Assembly: GCA_900708905.1 (NCBI GenBank)
Contig: CAADRB010000019.1
Coordinates: forward strand, 2,534,268-2,598,267
Reading direction: 5' to 3'
DNA from: Hymenolepis diminuta
Lineage: Eukaryota; Platyhelminthes; Cestoda; Cyclophyllidea; Hymenolepididae
DNA: 64,000 nt
Notes under the pieces: model-generated
The model's database searches: none
Told to the model about the DNA's origin: nothing
Seen by the model: only the letters and a program-made list of their open reading frames with translations
Translations under genes and position numbers: made by a program
Shown here: in pieces, positions 1-13,600 of the stretch
Numbering within the stretch: the first letter of the stretch is position 1
Layout of the letters: every line of letters starts with the position of its first letter

Positions 1-1
1 C

Positions 2-82
2 TTGAAAGAAGGAATTTCGTGTGCTGAAAAAATGGTTTTTCTTGGTGGAAAACAAAACTCTACGTCAGAGGCCCAATCTTAG
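2..82 (+). CDS. possible 3' terminal exon of a gene entering from the left (very tentative)
   Basis: The second forward frame is open from the window edge for 26 codons to TAG at 80-82. The stretch contains the residues CAEKMVFLGGK. Codon choice and composition look more like coding sequence than the AT-rich DNA that follows, but the stretch is short, no acceptor can be seen, and I do not recognise the protein. It could be chance. Confidence 0.18.
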   Translation: MKEGISCAEKMVFLGGKQNSTSEAQS

Positions 83-662
83 TGATTAAGTTTTAAAATG
101 TGTTACAACTGAAATACACACGATTATAGATTTGCGTTCATGAAAGGGATCGTCATTCATTTCAATTTTATGATCAAATGCCTTCAAACTAAGATTCGAA
201 CAAACTCAACGCACCCAACCATCTCAAACCAAGAATGAAAGGGAACCAGTCATTGGTTATGGTAAAGAGGAAATTTATTAAATACAAAATGCACTATTCA
301 TCCTCTTTCTCTAATTATTGCAATATAAACTTTTAATGGTGGGAAAACAACTGAAAGCGGATTAGTATAGTACAATAAGGGCTAAGAAAAAGGGATCAAA
401 AAGAGAGCGTCAAAAGAGTTATTTCAATTGATTTTCAGATTCGCGTTGTAGAATATTCACTTATTGAACAGTTCATTGTTTCATGTTACACAATTAATAA
501 TCTGCCTCCAGGATTATCGATCGAATTCTTACCCATAATATTCAGTGACTACTTACCGCCGATTGTTTACTTATGAAGGTCGATCTTGCCACTTTAATTC
601 ATTCCTTTTTTTGAAGACCGAAGAAGCAGCACGACTTTATACGATCTTAACACAGTAGAGAC

Positions 663-962
663 CACAGGGTACAATTCACTCAAGATGAGCTTCAGTCAGT
701 CCTAGATTTAATGGATTATTTAAATGGATCTAGTGAGAATACTTGTAATATGGACAAGTTGGTAAACAAAGGAATAACTGAACTTCAAACGAAATTGTTA
801 TCGTCCGATATTAAAAGAGACCTAAAATCTTTACTTTTACGAGTGATAAGGTTTACACTAAGTTCTGCTTTGAGCAATAAGCGTTATTCTAAAATCAAGA
901 AAGTTCTTATGGGTACGCAGTGGAAGAAATGGAAAAGGAGCATAAATCTTTCTCTGTGCTAA
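663..962 (+). CDS. probable terminal exon of an unrecognised + strand gene
   Basis: An open frame runs from about 651 to TAA at 960-962, so the coding stretch extends upstream of the first ATG (711). AG acceptors occur at about 655 and 669. The roughly 95 residues are lysine/leucine rich, start with an acidic helical piece (QDELQSVLDLMDYL) and end in a basic tail (GTQWKKWKRS). No domain is recognised. Overlapping AATAAA signals at 1026-1035 lie about 65 nt after the stop, which is where a cleavage signal would be expected. The gene would be tail-to-tail with the zinc-finger gene ending at 1282. No matching upstream exon was found in 83-650. It could be a chance ORF, but the stop plus poly(A) signal supports a real 3' end. 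Confidence 0.38.
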   Translation, partial: HRVQFTQDELQSVLDLMDYLNGSSENTCNMDKLVNKGITELQTKLLSSDIKRDLKSLLLRVIRFTLSSALSNKRYSKIKKVLMGTQWKKWKRSINLSLC

Positions 963-1025
963 AATTATCGGTTACACCTAAACACCGTCAGAGCTTTGCA
1001 GTTAGATTAACCTATTAAATAGATA

Positions 1026-1035
1026 AATAAATAAA
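1026..1035 (+). terminator. overlapping AATAAA poly(A) signals
   Basis: Two overlapping AATAAA hexamers lie about 65 nt beyond the stop codon at 962. They sit in an A-rich run, so the match could be coincidental. Confidence 0.35.
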
Positions 1036-1281
1036 AAGATAAAAATAATCGTAGTTGTCAAATTATACCATCCCAACACACCATCAAAATCAATCAACCC
1101 CAATTGCACGTCTTTGTAATAGTTAATAAAATTAATGGAAATACCATATGTATTATAATTAAAAATCAGTTCAAATCAGTAAAAATTAATAAATCTCACT
1201 GAATCACACTGCGGTTTTGCAAGCGTTCATTTTGCCAAATGATAAACAGTTAAAATAGACCTAACGGTGTATGAGTATAAA

Positions 1282-3433
1282 TTAACTTGAATGACTAACC
1301 TCCTCAGTATGAATAGGTGCGACGGGACGATTGGAGGCGGCTGATTTTTCCACTTTTGACTTCCTAAATTTCCTGCGAGGTTTACCGGGTAATAGAGCAC
1401 TGGCTGGGGCCTGCCGATAATTCAGCAAAAGGCGTGAGTTGACAAATAAAGTGTATAATATGTTAACTACTCACTATTTAAAAGTAGATATGGTAAAATA
1501 CACCACAGGTTATAAGATAAATAGTACTCACTTGAAAACTTTTATTCTGTGGCCGCTGAATATCACAAATGGATGCCCTTGATCCCGACTCCGCATGCTC
1601 TTCGTATTTATGTCTAAACCATCAAACAAATTATTAATTCATCAAATGAATTAATTGGTGTAGTTACTGAGGCACATAATCTACAAATGAGAGCCGGAAT
1701 AGCTACCTATCCACGCCACCTTAACCCTATGCAGCAAAATTACGTAACCATGTTCTTCAACTTTGACACTCTTCGGATTAAATCGTTTGTTTTCAATACC
1801 GCATACGATGTAATTTTTCTAACTGAACACTTTCCTTCCTAATTGTTCCCCTTTAACCGAATGGGGTTTTATAAAGCGCTTTAAAAACGTAAGGTTAGTG
1901 ACTCCGAATCAGAGCCCAATTTGACTTGTTCTTTGAAAGAGATTTAATTTTAGTTAAACATGAAGTCGTAAACCGTGTGTTTCTCCATTCATTTAAAAAA
2001 CATCCTTGTACTAAGACCCAAAAAAGGGCAAATAAAATAAGCCTCCTAGGCGAACCCTTGGTGTAGCGAATCACCGTGAGTCTGCTCTTTCAGATTATAT
2101 AAACAAAAGCCAATAGGTTAACGTCAGGTGGAGGCACTGATTAGATACACATCTCAATATGTCTACTCCCAAAGTGAAATATTTAAATATAAATGGAATG
2201 TTATCTCTAACCGAATTAAGCAGATCAGAGGATCCAACTATAAATAATTCAGAAATCTCAGTCAGAGAAACAATGTAGCAAGCTGGGAGAATTGTTGAAT
2301 ACATGACTTCTAATTCGTAATCAATACTGTATGTTTTATTCATTTCCAACAAAGTAATAAGCGTGTAAAGACTTAAACAGTCGAAATCTATTGAAATGGC
2401 TTAATACGTTTGTCGACGCAGAGAGTAAACAAATGAAAAGTAATGATAGACATCCCTACCGTCGAACATTTCTAACGTCTTCTATGGACACTATCTTAAT
2501 TTTACACAATGCATAACTATGATTGTTTTCAAAGGAGATGAGTTCTAATTATTGATTTGGTAGACAGTAAGATATTAGAAGCGTAAAGGTAAAAAAACTA
2601 TGAAGGACGTCAAATCACCCTTGCGTTAAAAATATAGACCGATCCGAGGCAAGCAAAAGTACTGAAATAGCACATAATTAGTGGGTGGACAATTTTAGCA
2701 AGTTTTAAGTTTACAGATGAAAGTAAAATAATGTAACAGACTTTGGTCTTACCTCTCATACTGCTCGAAGTTTGAATAAACCACGTCTGATGTAAGACAA
2801 AGACCACAACGCCTTTCAAAATAGATACCCTCAGAAGGAAATCCAAAATCTTTGAGAATAGGGGAATCCTCAATAGAAGAGTAAACAGTGGAACACGGGA
2901 GGTTGTTGCGGCCCCACTTGAAACATTCATGGGCCAAAAGAAGGGCATGATTCCGAAAAATTCCATGGCAACGACGACAAACGGAGGAGATAGTTGATTG
3001 AGAATGCCCAGTGTGAAGGTGGTTGGAGAAACTTGTCCAATTAGTGAATTTGAGTTCACAGACGGGACAAGCAAGGACCAATAAGGGTTTGGTAGGAATG
3101 TTATTTGAAGAAATGGGACGCCGTCTTGGAGCATCCGAAGGAAGTTTTCTCTGAGAAGTTCTTGTGGGTGGCGTGTTCACAGTTGTCTGAAAGAAATAAC
3201 TGCATGAAATTCCAAAAAATTGTTTACCTGATCAACTTCTGCTTGATTAGTGACATCACCATTGCACGAACCGTTCGAACAAATAGCTTCAGTTTGATCA
3301 ACTGATTTCTTAATTTTATTTAGAAGCATCTGCCGCTCACTCGCTGGCAAGCTAACAACTTTCAGCATAATTGACTCAATCTACGAAAGTCATCTTACCA
3401 TAAAGCATTTACCTGTTTATTTATTTCATCCAT
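1282..3433 (-). CDS. C2H2-type zinc-finger protein, 5 exons, about 272 aa
   Basis: Exons in transcript order are 3433-3413, 3380-3228, 3186-2753, 1613-1532 and 1410-1282; all phases agree. The first intron is only 32 nt. The start is an ATG in AT-rich DNA giving MDEINKQ, then the splice into IESIMLK. Three zinc-binding units are visible: C98-x2-C101 with H114 and H119 (classical C2H2); C128-x2-C131 followed by an H-x-C pair; and C185-x2-C188 with H204 and H209, the last completed only by joining exons 3 and 4. The C-terminus is basic and proline-rich (GKPRRKFRKSK), possibly a nuclear localisation signal. The stop at 1282 assumes exon 5 reads through GAG|gttagt; if that donor is used, the tail differs. 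I do not recognise an orthologue. Role in nucleic-acid binding is inferred from the fingers only. It is head-to-head with MIOS, 1.2 kb away. Confidence 0.72.
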
Positions 3434-4665
3434 TTATTTAATTTATGTTAAATCTTGTGTCAAATGTATGGATGCTCTATTTGCTTTTTTAAATTGTAAA
3501 ATGCTTACACATTTATTATACGAAAAGATACACATTCAAGACTGAATATGTGAGTTAAAGCCCATGAATTATAGGCTTTAAAGAATCATGTGTTCAATCA
3601 AGGTTGAATAAACAGTTGTTAAGATCTGTTTGAAATTTATTCTTAAAATATAGACATTCAAACTGCAAATATCCGTAATTTTAATTCCAAAACCATTTAT
3701 ATGTTTTATAAATGCATATGCAGACTTGCATTAATGCATAATTGGTCTAAATTGTATTCCATAAATTGATAAGTATATGAGTGAGCACTTATTCGCAGGC
3801 CCGGTTTGTGGAATCTCTTAGATTATTCAGGATCTCCAATGAGACGGATGGATTAATTTTAATAATCAGCAGTTGGCAGAACTTGACATTATTTCTTGCC
3901 GTCTTTTTGCGCAAATAATCAGAAATAACATGTATATGTAATTTATTTAATATCGATATTTCGCTTTTATTATTTTTATTCTACACACTGGGTTTAACTT
4001 GTGTGTAATTCTATAAAAATTAGTACATTAATTTTTATGAATAGGAATACTAATACTTACTCAAACTTTTATTTCGACGTCTTTATTACTTGGCTAAAAA
4101 AGAGAGACTACTGTTTCGTACTCAGTGGGAATTGTTGACCCCAATATTTCCATTTAGCGGAAAAATAAGGAAGCCTGCTTTCAGAAAAATAATGATCTCG
4201 TTATGAATTCCAAAAGTAATGCTTTTTGAATATGCGCAGAGACTGGATTTAGGTTTATATAGCCAAGTATGTGTGAACCTTAAATCAAAAATAGTAATTC
4301 GGCTATGACTAACCAAGGAAAATAGTTAACTCATAAGGAATAAGATGATAAAATTGAGCCAGCAATTCGATTAGCTAACGTTATTGGACATAATCGAGCA
4401 CATTAATTTTTAATAGAATGCTCTATTGACAAAAACTTTATCAAGATATTGACCGTCCTATGGCGTACTTTAAAAGCAATGTCATAATGCTATCTTAAAA
4501 GTAAGTGTATAAATATATATACGTATTTTTTCGCACGGGTTTTAAAGATTAGTAAATTAATAAGATAAGTTTAGACCTTCACATTAAATAACAACGAATT
4601 ATTGCGAACATATTTTAGCCTGACCTTCAACTATTACCTGAATCTCGGGCAATCAGTATCTTCAA
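3434..4665. other. intergenic, shared upstream region of zinc-finger gene and MIOS
   Basis: About 1.2 kb of AT-rich DNA between divergent starts. No ORF with coding character, no repeat copy and no clear promoter motif was seen. Confidence 0.5.
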
Positions 4666-7600
4666 ATGACCAGTTTGACCGATATAATCTGGTCACCGAA
4701 TCATGAAGATACCTTTTGCGTCATTTTTAGAAATATTATTTTTTTATTAAAAGTTACGGACTATGATGGATCGATTTCCGAATCTGGTAGCAAAGGTTCG
4801 ATTTTTTCCACTTGCCTAATACAAACTTCTATAGTCAAAGTAATTGGTGATAAGTACAAATTTCAATTAACACTACTAAACACAAATACGGAAAAGGATG
4901 GTGTTAAAGTATCTATTCCTAACCTTCGTTTTCTTATTATTAGGCTTTTGCTTGGAGACCTAGTCTGGATGTAACGGCTGAAGGTCCAATTATTCCACCC
5001 TATTTGATAGCTATGGGTCTTTCTTCTGGAGTTGTCAAATTAACAAGGTACACTTTAATTGATCACTAGTTTATTTGTGTAGTCTCCAGGATGTTGATCC
5101 ACGTCAGGATCACTTTTCTCTCAATCGGAAGGAATTAGGTAAATATAAATTTTCTCAAAATTTACTTCTCTCAGTTTCGTATGGTAATAAATTTAGTGTT
5201 TTCTTACACTGGAATCCTTGGAGAACGAGCCTCGTAAGTTGCAGGCCTTATGGAAAGGCCACTTAATATTTAATCCCGTTTCTTCACCGAGTACACTTCA
5301 TTACCACCTAGTTAGCACAGGGTCTGGATCGCGGAAAGCCTAATCGAACGCCTTCAGTCCTCATATGGGATGTTATTCGAGAAACAGGTGCTAAAGATCA
5401 GTCTGAAGCGAAACCGAATACCGAGTTTTCTAACGGGCTTCCGCCCAGTTCTCTCTATAACATGGACAAAATTCCGAGTGAAGTTTCCGCTAAGGGGAAA
5501 GATGTACTGCCCTTCTGTGATCGGCCTCTCTGTGATGCCTGTAAGATAAAGTGGTATAGCTTTTTTATCTTTCAGAGCTGTTGAAAATCTTACAGCATTT
5601 ACTTCTAGGTTTGAACGAAAACGTTGTTTCTTTCACCTGGATCTCGAAAAACTCCTTTGTTGTTGGTCTTGCAACAAGACATATAAAGCTCTACGATATC
5701 TCGGGTACTTCCTTTGAAATTAGCACATTGTACTTTTTTCTACAGTTCTTTTTATGTGTATGTGCCTCAGTCGGCTATCCATTTTTTACGAATTTTTGAT
5801 TCCTTCGATAATCCTGCATGCTTATGCTTTAGATCCGATTACAGGTATACCTTTGCTCTCGCCTGTAGTTTTGCCCTATTAGTCTTCGAATTGAGGTATT
5901 GTTTTGTATTTTGTTGCGGTTTTACTTAAGTGTGCAGAAGACTGAGAGACAATTACCTTGTTTCCCACTATTTTTGAGGAGATAAAGCTAATCTATTGCT
6001 TTAGATTTCGAAAAAAAATGAATAGTATCTCTCTTCTACTGGCGGTTGAAGTGTATATTTGCTGATATTGGAATACTTGCATAATAAATGTCTTTTGTAT
6101 GTGTTGCCGCTGTTTGAGTCATCACTTTATATCATTATTTAATCCTTTTCTTTTTTCCTTTGCAGATACTGCCAAAACTATTCAGATGACCCAAACCAAA
6201 TTGGTTCACGGCTTGACGTCCGATCCCCTTTGTTCTTCCAGATTCGCTTCGTTCTGCCATGTAAGTGATCGTTTAGCCAAAGCATGCCTAGCTAGAAGTT
6301 GAGAATTCAATGCTCATTAGAACGATTCAGTAATTGGAATGGCCAGCTGTAGTGGTTAATTGGGGGAATGCGAGTTTTCTTGTTAGATACACTCCTGGGT
6401 ACTATTTCCCTGCCCATTAGGAATGTCGGAAAAACACCTCTTGAGAATAATTATCTCTCTATATTTATCTTACCTGACATTAACTATGACTTGATTAAAT
6501 GTCTGATTTTACCCTTCAGAATCAAACAGCTCTATGGACTGCTGAAAATCTCGAAAAACCGGTATTGTCATTTCTTACAAACATTTATCACATGGTTTGC
6601 TATTAGATTTAGCTAACTCCCTCTTGTTTCTCTACAGATTTATGTATTTACCGCCAAGAAGGTGGTTGTCTGTATGAAGTGGAGTCCTCTGAGGTGAGTA
6701 CTTATTGCTAACCATAGGTTACGTCTTAAGGAGAAAATATTCCGGTGATTTCCCAGTTAATGAACTCTTATTTAGTCGTCTCTGTATAGCCCAGTACGAA
6801 AAGATAGAATATTTATCAAAATCCTCATGAAAAGAATTAGATATGACCGAAAAGTAATTCGGTCTTATTCTATGTTAAAGGAGGAAGTCACCAATTGCAT
6901 TGATCGAGCATTCTGGGAGGCGTTCTCAAGTCTAACTCTTGGTGTCTAATAATATGACTGACTACTGGACAGCAATTTTAGGTTTTTAGACATCTGCACC
7001 TGATAATTTTATCTCCTGAGAATAGTTTATTTTCTCTTTAATCTGATTAATCATAGTTGACTGTCTATAACAGGGAGTGTTAGGATTTTTATACAGCGCT
7101 GGAAGAGGGATTTACTCCTGCTTATCTGGATTTGTGATCACTGTAAGGACTCAAACTCATACTTTCTGACAATTTAATCACCCACATTTCACTTCATTAT
7201 CAACACAACGAAACTCGAGCTATTATTTTGACATTAAATCTTTCATAGGATAAGTGGACATTTGATTTTTTGTATTTTAGAGAGGGCTGGTTGGGCGTTT
7301 TGCTGGCTAATTCCAAGGATATAAGGATCTACAATACCCTTCTAACTTGTTCACGACCCATGGAGGAGTGTGAACAATTCCTCTTTGAAATGCGAGCTAC
7401 TACCTGTAAGTCTACATTCTCTATTTCGTTAAATTCTGACTATATGTTTCTATTAAAAAATATTTAACCGTACTCCAACCCTAAATTTAAAATTCTCATA
7501 ATATAATTTAACTTACGCGAGTTCATAGAGTTTCATCGTGCTCCATTTAGGCGACATTCGTATGGACGTTATACACATTAGATGATATGGTCTCAAATTT

Positions 7601-10600
7601 CATTGATGCTCCTCAAGTAATGTGAATTACAAATGCCTTAGTTATTAGACGTCCTTAAATTGAAACATAGTTTTTTCAGTCTTAACATTCTACAACGACT
7701 TATATAGATCCTAGATGTAATTCATTATTGGGGAAAATTAGATTGTAATATTAATCGGTATAGTTGTCTTTAAATATACACGACCTACGTGAACCATTGT
7801 TCATTGATTAATTGCTTAAGTTTAATACTTTCTGTCTTTTTGGTTGATATTCTGCATCCATCATGTCTATCCGTTTATACGACAATTACTTCATGCAAAA
7901 ATCGAACCTAGTAATTTAAATGCAATCATGAGAATTTACTATTGTGGTTTATTTTGACCTGATCCTCTTTTGAGATTACTCATAATAATGCTTTTATGCA
8001 GTAGCTGTTTAAAATCGTTGCTTGTTTTGGGCGATCTAACGAGAGTACAATGATTTCATAAACCTCCGCTTTTGAGGATTTATTTTTTGTCTGTTTTCTG
8101 TTTGTTCATTTTGATTAATATCTACTTTGTATGAGTAGTAGTTGCATTACCAATAATGCATTCGACTCACTGTAGTGATCTCATTGTCTTCAGATGCTAA
8201 AATTGCCAAAATGAATTTAACCGCAATAGTAAGGACTTAGCAGTCGTGATTTTAGTTTTTTAACTTAATGCTAGCAGTTTATTCCTACTGACAATTTGTT
8301 GGTAGCTTTTACATAGGTATACTAGAATAACTTGTATTAATCAAAATTGGCCTTTCTTTAACTGCAGCGTATGACTTAGGGGACCAAAATAAAAGCGCTA
8401 TAGATGATAACATGGAATCCCTCGTTTCATTCGCGTGGCATGGTTCCATTGTCAATTGCATTATCACAATCGATCGTAGGGGCTGTCTCAACGTTGCTAA
8501 AGTCAATGACACCACTGCTGTCGTGAGTTTCATATTAGGCCTACTCATAAATATTTAAGCAATTACTACATTACACTCATTCCTTTATTTAGACCTGGTC
8601 TCCCAATCACACATTGCTGTGGTGTATTGGCTCCAATTGGTTAGGTATTGACCGTGCTGGGCTATTCTGTGCTCGTGATTACACTACTTTGCCTTCATCC
8701 CTACTTGAAGAACAAGATGATCAAATTTTTGGGGGCCAAGTTGTAGTCCCTTCTATTCACCATCCTCATCGTCGTATGTTCCCTCAAAAACTGGCAGATG
8801 GGGTTACTCAACTTGCACTCCGATTAGATGCTAATCTTGATTCGCTCATTCAGAGGAGAGCTGATGCAGGTTATGGTCTTGATGTGCGCATTCATTCGTT
8901 TGAAATATCATTGTTACTTAAATGCTATAAGTAACTGCGGCTATTTGTTTTAGGCCGATAATACTCCCTACTCCGTGATTTTGGCGGATGATCCTCATCT
9001 AAGGAGCCTGTGGATTATGATTGAATGTATTTCTTATCGTTTTTTTAGAATTTCGTTCTGCATTGTGGGGCTTTTGTATTCAACTTTGATTTTTTACACA
9101 GATTTGCAAGATTGCATTGAAGGTTGGGCTCCCTACGGAAAATGTGAGTCGTTTATATTCACTAATCTGTTAAATTTCGGTGACGTTTTATAACTTGGTT
9201 TCCCCCCTGTAGGTCAGGAGCCAAATATTGGTAGTGGTCTGCGCATTCGCCCAAGTATCAGTAGTGGTCAACTGTCGACCATGCCTTCTTCCCACAATTT
9301 GCGGTGCAATGGCGCTCTGACTATTCTGTGTGAAAGTGATTCAGCTGATGTTGTCCAACTGTTACCTTCTGAGATCATTACGCAGGCTGATTGGCATGGA
9401 ATTGATGCCCGACTTCCGTTCCCCCGATATTTTAGTCGTGAAAGGTATATATCGTTCTTATATTTAAGCTTATTCCATTTCTTTAAGAATACCGTCTAAT
9501 ATCGCTGTTAATGCCTAGATCCCGAGTGCTTCGAATGTGTATGTGGCCACTGGATGCGCCTCAAGATGTTCAACGGAAGGTTCTTGAGAGGTGAGTCCTG
9601 TCTCAAATTTTTAATTGTAATACATTAATAATTAGTACGTCTTAGCTACTTATTCCGATTTCAGCATCTGCTCTGATTTGGAATTTGAGCGGGCTGCCGC
9701 AATGGCTCTTATAAATCTCCAATTTGATTGGGCTCTAAGCTTTTTGTCACGGGCCTCTGAACGTGAGTTTTCATTTAATTAAAGAAGGAGTTACATCATT
9801 TGTGATTTCGTCTGTGTTGCTTTTTCATTCTATGTCATAAGTGTAAATGTGTTACGTGAATATAATGTCCTGGGGTAGCTAAGGTTAGCAATACTTCTGA
9901 TCTCGATTTGCTGTCGTATCAATTCTGGTATTCGGTGATAAAGAGCAGAGTCCATTCGATGTATAAATTGACTTAGACATCCTATTTTTACTTGAGTATT
10001 TGTGATTAGATGTCTTTTTTCTAATATCTTGATGATTTATTTTATTTCAAGCGTATGCACGACCCTCAATTTGATTTGAGATTTCTCCAACTTGTTGATT
10101 GCAATGACGATTTAACGCACCAATATTTTGATGCATTTTACTTATCTTCCCGTTTAATAGCATAATTTTTTGAAAATACAGAAAACTTAATTTAGATTAT
10201 GCAAAAATTTGGATTCTGGTTATATCATTCTAAGCCTTCATCATGAAGTAGAGGATGACGAAATGTTAATTTTCTTAGTTTTCACAGCAAGCTACTAAAA
10301 TTATTCTATTGGGAAGCTGGATCCGTTATCTTTGATGTACCTAAACCAAGTTCACAGGCTTCATTCCTCACGCACTGATTACTTAAATTATTGTTTATCC
10401 AGGCAGCTAATCAGTTTCATAATCCGAAATTGTTTATATGCTATTTTAAGTTCTTAATATAGAGGAATGTCGTAATATAATTACGAGTTTACGGCCTTCT
10501 TTCTTATGAGTTTGGGTGATTACTAAAATTCATATGGTCCCTAATAATAGGATTAATTGATAAAGCTAAGTTCTCACTAAAATATGCAAATGAAATCTGC

Positions 10601-13600
10601 TGCGGTGAAAATATTCGCCAAGCTTTCTCGTCGTATTTTAGCTGCAATGTTCAGATCTATTATTTAATGAAACAGTCATGCAAAGTGTCAGTGCACCATT
10701 GATGAGTCTGACATCTTTAATTTCAAGCATGACACAGTCGTTCGAACGATTGTTTATCAAAAGCCATGCCTTAGAGATGTTAGATTATTTATTGTTGATT
10801 TTGAGGACACAGCGATATTCTTGCTTTAATTACTAATATCTTAAATGGCTAAAAGCAGAAATTTGTTGAATAGATTTTCGAGAAATAAAATTCTCTTCAT
10901 GGAAAGGGTGAAAATTTTACTATATATTGAGAATATACGACCATTTAAAAGCATATCTGTTTTCACGCGACACTGCGACTTAAAACAAAACTATGATCCA
11001 ATTCTTTACCTCACGTATCAGTAAAGATCACAACTTCAATTTGCGTGCACCTATCAGCTGATCCGTTAAAAATGACAGCTACTTTTTTTAATCGGCTTGT
11101 TACTAAATTCTACCTGGTTTTCTTGGACCCCATTTTTATGTTTAATTTTTTTCTCCCAAATTTGGTTCAAACATAATAAGGGAAAGAGTCGAAAATTTTC
11201 GACAAACAAATTTCAGAAGATTCTGTGGACGTAACTCGTATCTTGGGGACCGGATTTTAGAATACTACTCACCCACACTAATGCCTGGGAATGAAGTCTC
11301 CTCAGTGCTATATTACTGGTTTCATAGGTTGTAGGTTCATATCTTATGTCCTAGTTATGCATATACTAGTGTACTTAATTAATGATGGAAATCCTTCGGT
11401 TGAGCTATAAGTTCTCTCCTTCCTTTCATTTTGGGTCAGTGACCAGATTATTTTTAGTGGATACATACCTATTTTTGGCGGCATAGTCCTTTGATTGATG
11501 TCTTATCGATTAAATTTCACTTGTCACTTACGAAACTAACAATAAGCAGAATCAACTGAAGTATGACGTCTTGAAGAAACAATTATCGATTGTATTAGCT
11601 TATATTACCCCCTATTGTTCCACTTTGTTGTCATAACGATTTATTTTAGTTTGTTTAATTCTACTATTTAAGTTGTAATATGTGCTTACAGTATAATCAC
11701 TAGTAGTGTGTTATTTTTATTACCCACAAATAGAAAATCGTGTACAATTTTTTAATTGTGGGAAGCAATTTTTTTTTGGTTAACAAATGTTGAAGTGGAG
11801 TATTATATCCTGAATCCCTTGTTATTATAGCTATCCACTGAGAGGCCGAGACACAAGTCAACTTGGTAGATAAGATTTTAATTACGATAAAACACACAAA
11901 AGGAGTAGTAATGTGTAACATGTGATCGGTTGGCCGTGTTAGTGAGCGGAAGAGGGAGGGAATCAAACAGTACTGTCATTGGAATAGTATGAAAGTGGGA
12001 AAAAACATATGAATAGAATATATGAAGACCAGACTGATGTGGATCGACTGGAATCCACCTCAATACGCTACAGGGTGGGGATCACAAAGATACGGAGACC
12101 AACGTCCAGGGCTTCAAAGTCTTGCTTCATTTGGTTTATTTTAGAATCAGGGCATTATTCTTTTACATTTGGGAAGAGTTCAGTTTTTGATGCCCCAATA
12201 TTCAATCTTCGTCACTTATCTCTCAGGTTCGTGGAAATGAGGTTACATTCACTATATTCATAACCTATTAAGTGGTTGGTTTCATTCTGTGGTTCATGTT
12301 TCTCGATTTGTTTGCGTGTCCTTCTATAGATAAGACTAATAAAGGTACATTTAACAATTCATAATTTCATTTTTAATAATACTTAAATTCCTTGATTTGG
12401 CTTAAATCCTCATTTATCCTTCTAAAATGTTAATTGGTTTGGGCTTAAATTAAGATAAATTTAAGTTTCCATTCACTGCTTTGGAGTGAGAAGATAGTCG
12501 TTCACTTCTACCTCCCGTTAGTCTACTAAGACTAGTCTGAATTATTTACGCTCGAAATTCCGTTTTTTATCAGTACAGCATAGGAATGGGATTTTTGAAT
12601 ATTCCTTGCAGATCGTCGAGCAAAAGAGGCAGAAGTAGCGACTTCGCATGAATCTCAACCTACTGGTGAACTCACGTCGGCTGAAACAGATCTTATAAAG
12701 CTTGCCATCTCGGGTTTCTCAGACACACAGAATGATGTCTGGGGCAGTGCTTGTGCTGATATTTTATCACGCCTCAATAATCCCTATCTTCGGTTCATCT
12801 TCAAGTTCCTTACTACGGCACGGGGTGGCTTTAATAACTCTCCGGACTTTAATGAAATTTTGGTGAGTCTTGTTTCTGTGACTCGTTAACATCTCAATGA
12901 AGTTATTTTAAGATACGAAATACTTTTCTTCGCTCTATCTTACTATCTTAGTACAGAAATCTGATCCCTTCGAGTGTATTTAGAATATATCACTTTGAAA
13001 TTTAATGCAGCTCTTGATCAAAAAGTTTTTATTTGACTGAATATTTCGTGCTACCAAGTTAACTGCTTGGGTCCTTATTCTAGTATTGCGGATTTTTGTA
13101 TTGAGACACAAACTCTTACTTTAGTGAACTAGTGGATGTAAAAGTAAAATTGTACTTGTAAACAATTTCTCCTTAATTCCAACGCTTGTGTAAGAAATTT
13201 TTGTCCTTTTCTTAGTCGTCCACTTGCTGATGCTTTATTATCGTCAGTGGGATTCTAATTCGTGCTTTTAACACTTACGCTGCCTTTATATTGCATCAAT
13301 AGAGTTTAAACCTATTTTTCAAATGTATTAGGAATTGTCTTCTTTCTTTTTAAACTAATTTTAAGCATTTTCGCGTATGAAGATTCAGCGTTTAAAGAAA
13401 GAGCAATGCTTTTTCACTATCCAGTTATGCAGAGTATATAAAGCAGACAAAACACAAAGTCGTATTCGTCCAGAGTCAAAATATAGTAAAATTACCTTAC
13501 TATAACCTATGATTAAAGAGTGTGCATGCTTTTTGCTTATTTACTCACGCTTCGTTATGAACTTTAATGAAAAAATAACTTAACTAATCGTATTTGGAAG

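Noticed and set aside
5705..5895. Open frame continuing MIOS exon 6 with a VFELR segment resembling a WD40 strand
   Set aside because: It needs an intron of 19 nt or drops conserved sequence, while joining 5704 to 6166 gives an in-phase match to MIOS (DTAKTIQMTQTKLVHGLTSD). The stretch is intronic.
6301..6462. Candidate MIOS exon with NDSVI and WGN motifs
   Set aside because: No phase-consistent boundaries; the 42-nt exon at 6520-6561 (TALWTAENLEKP) fits the family exactly.
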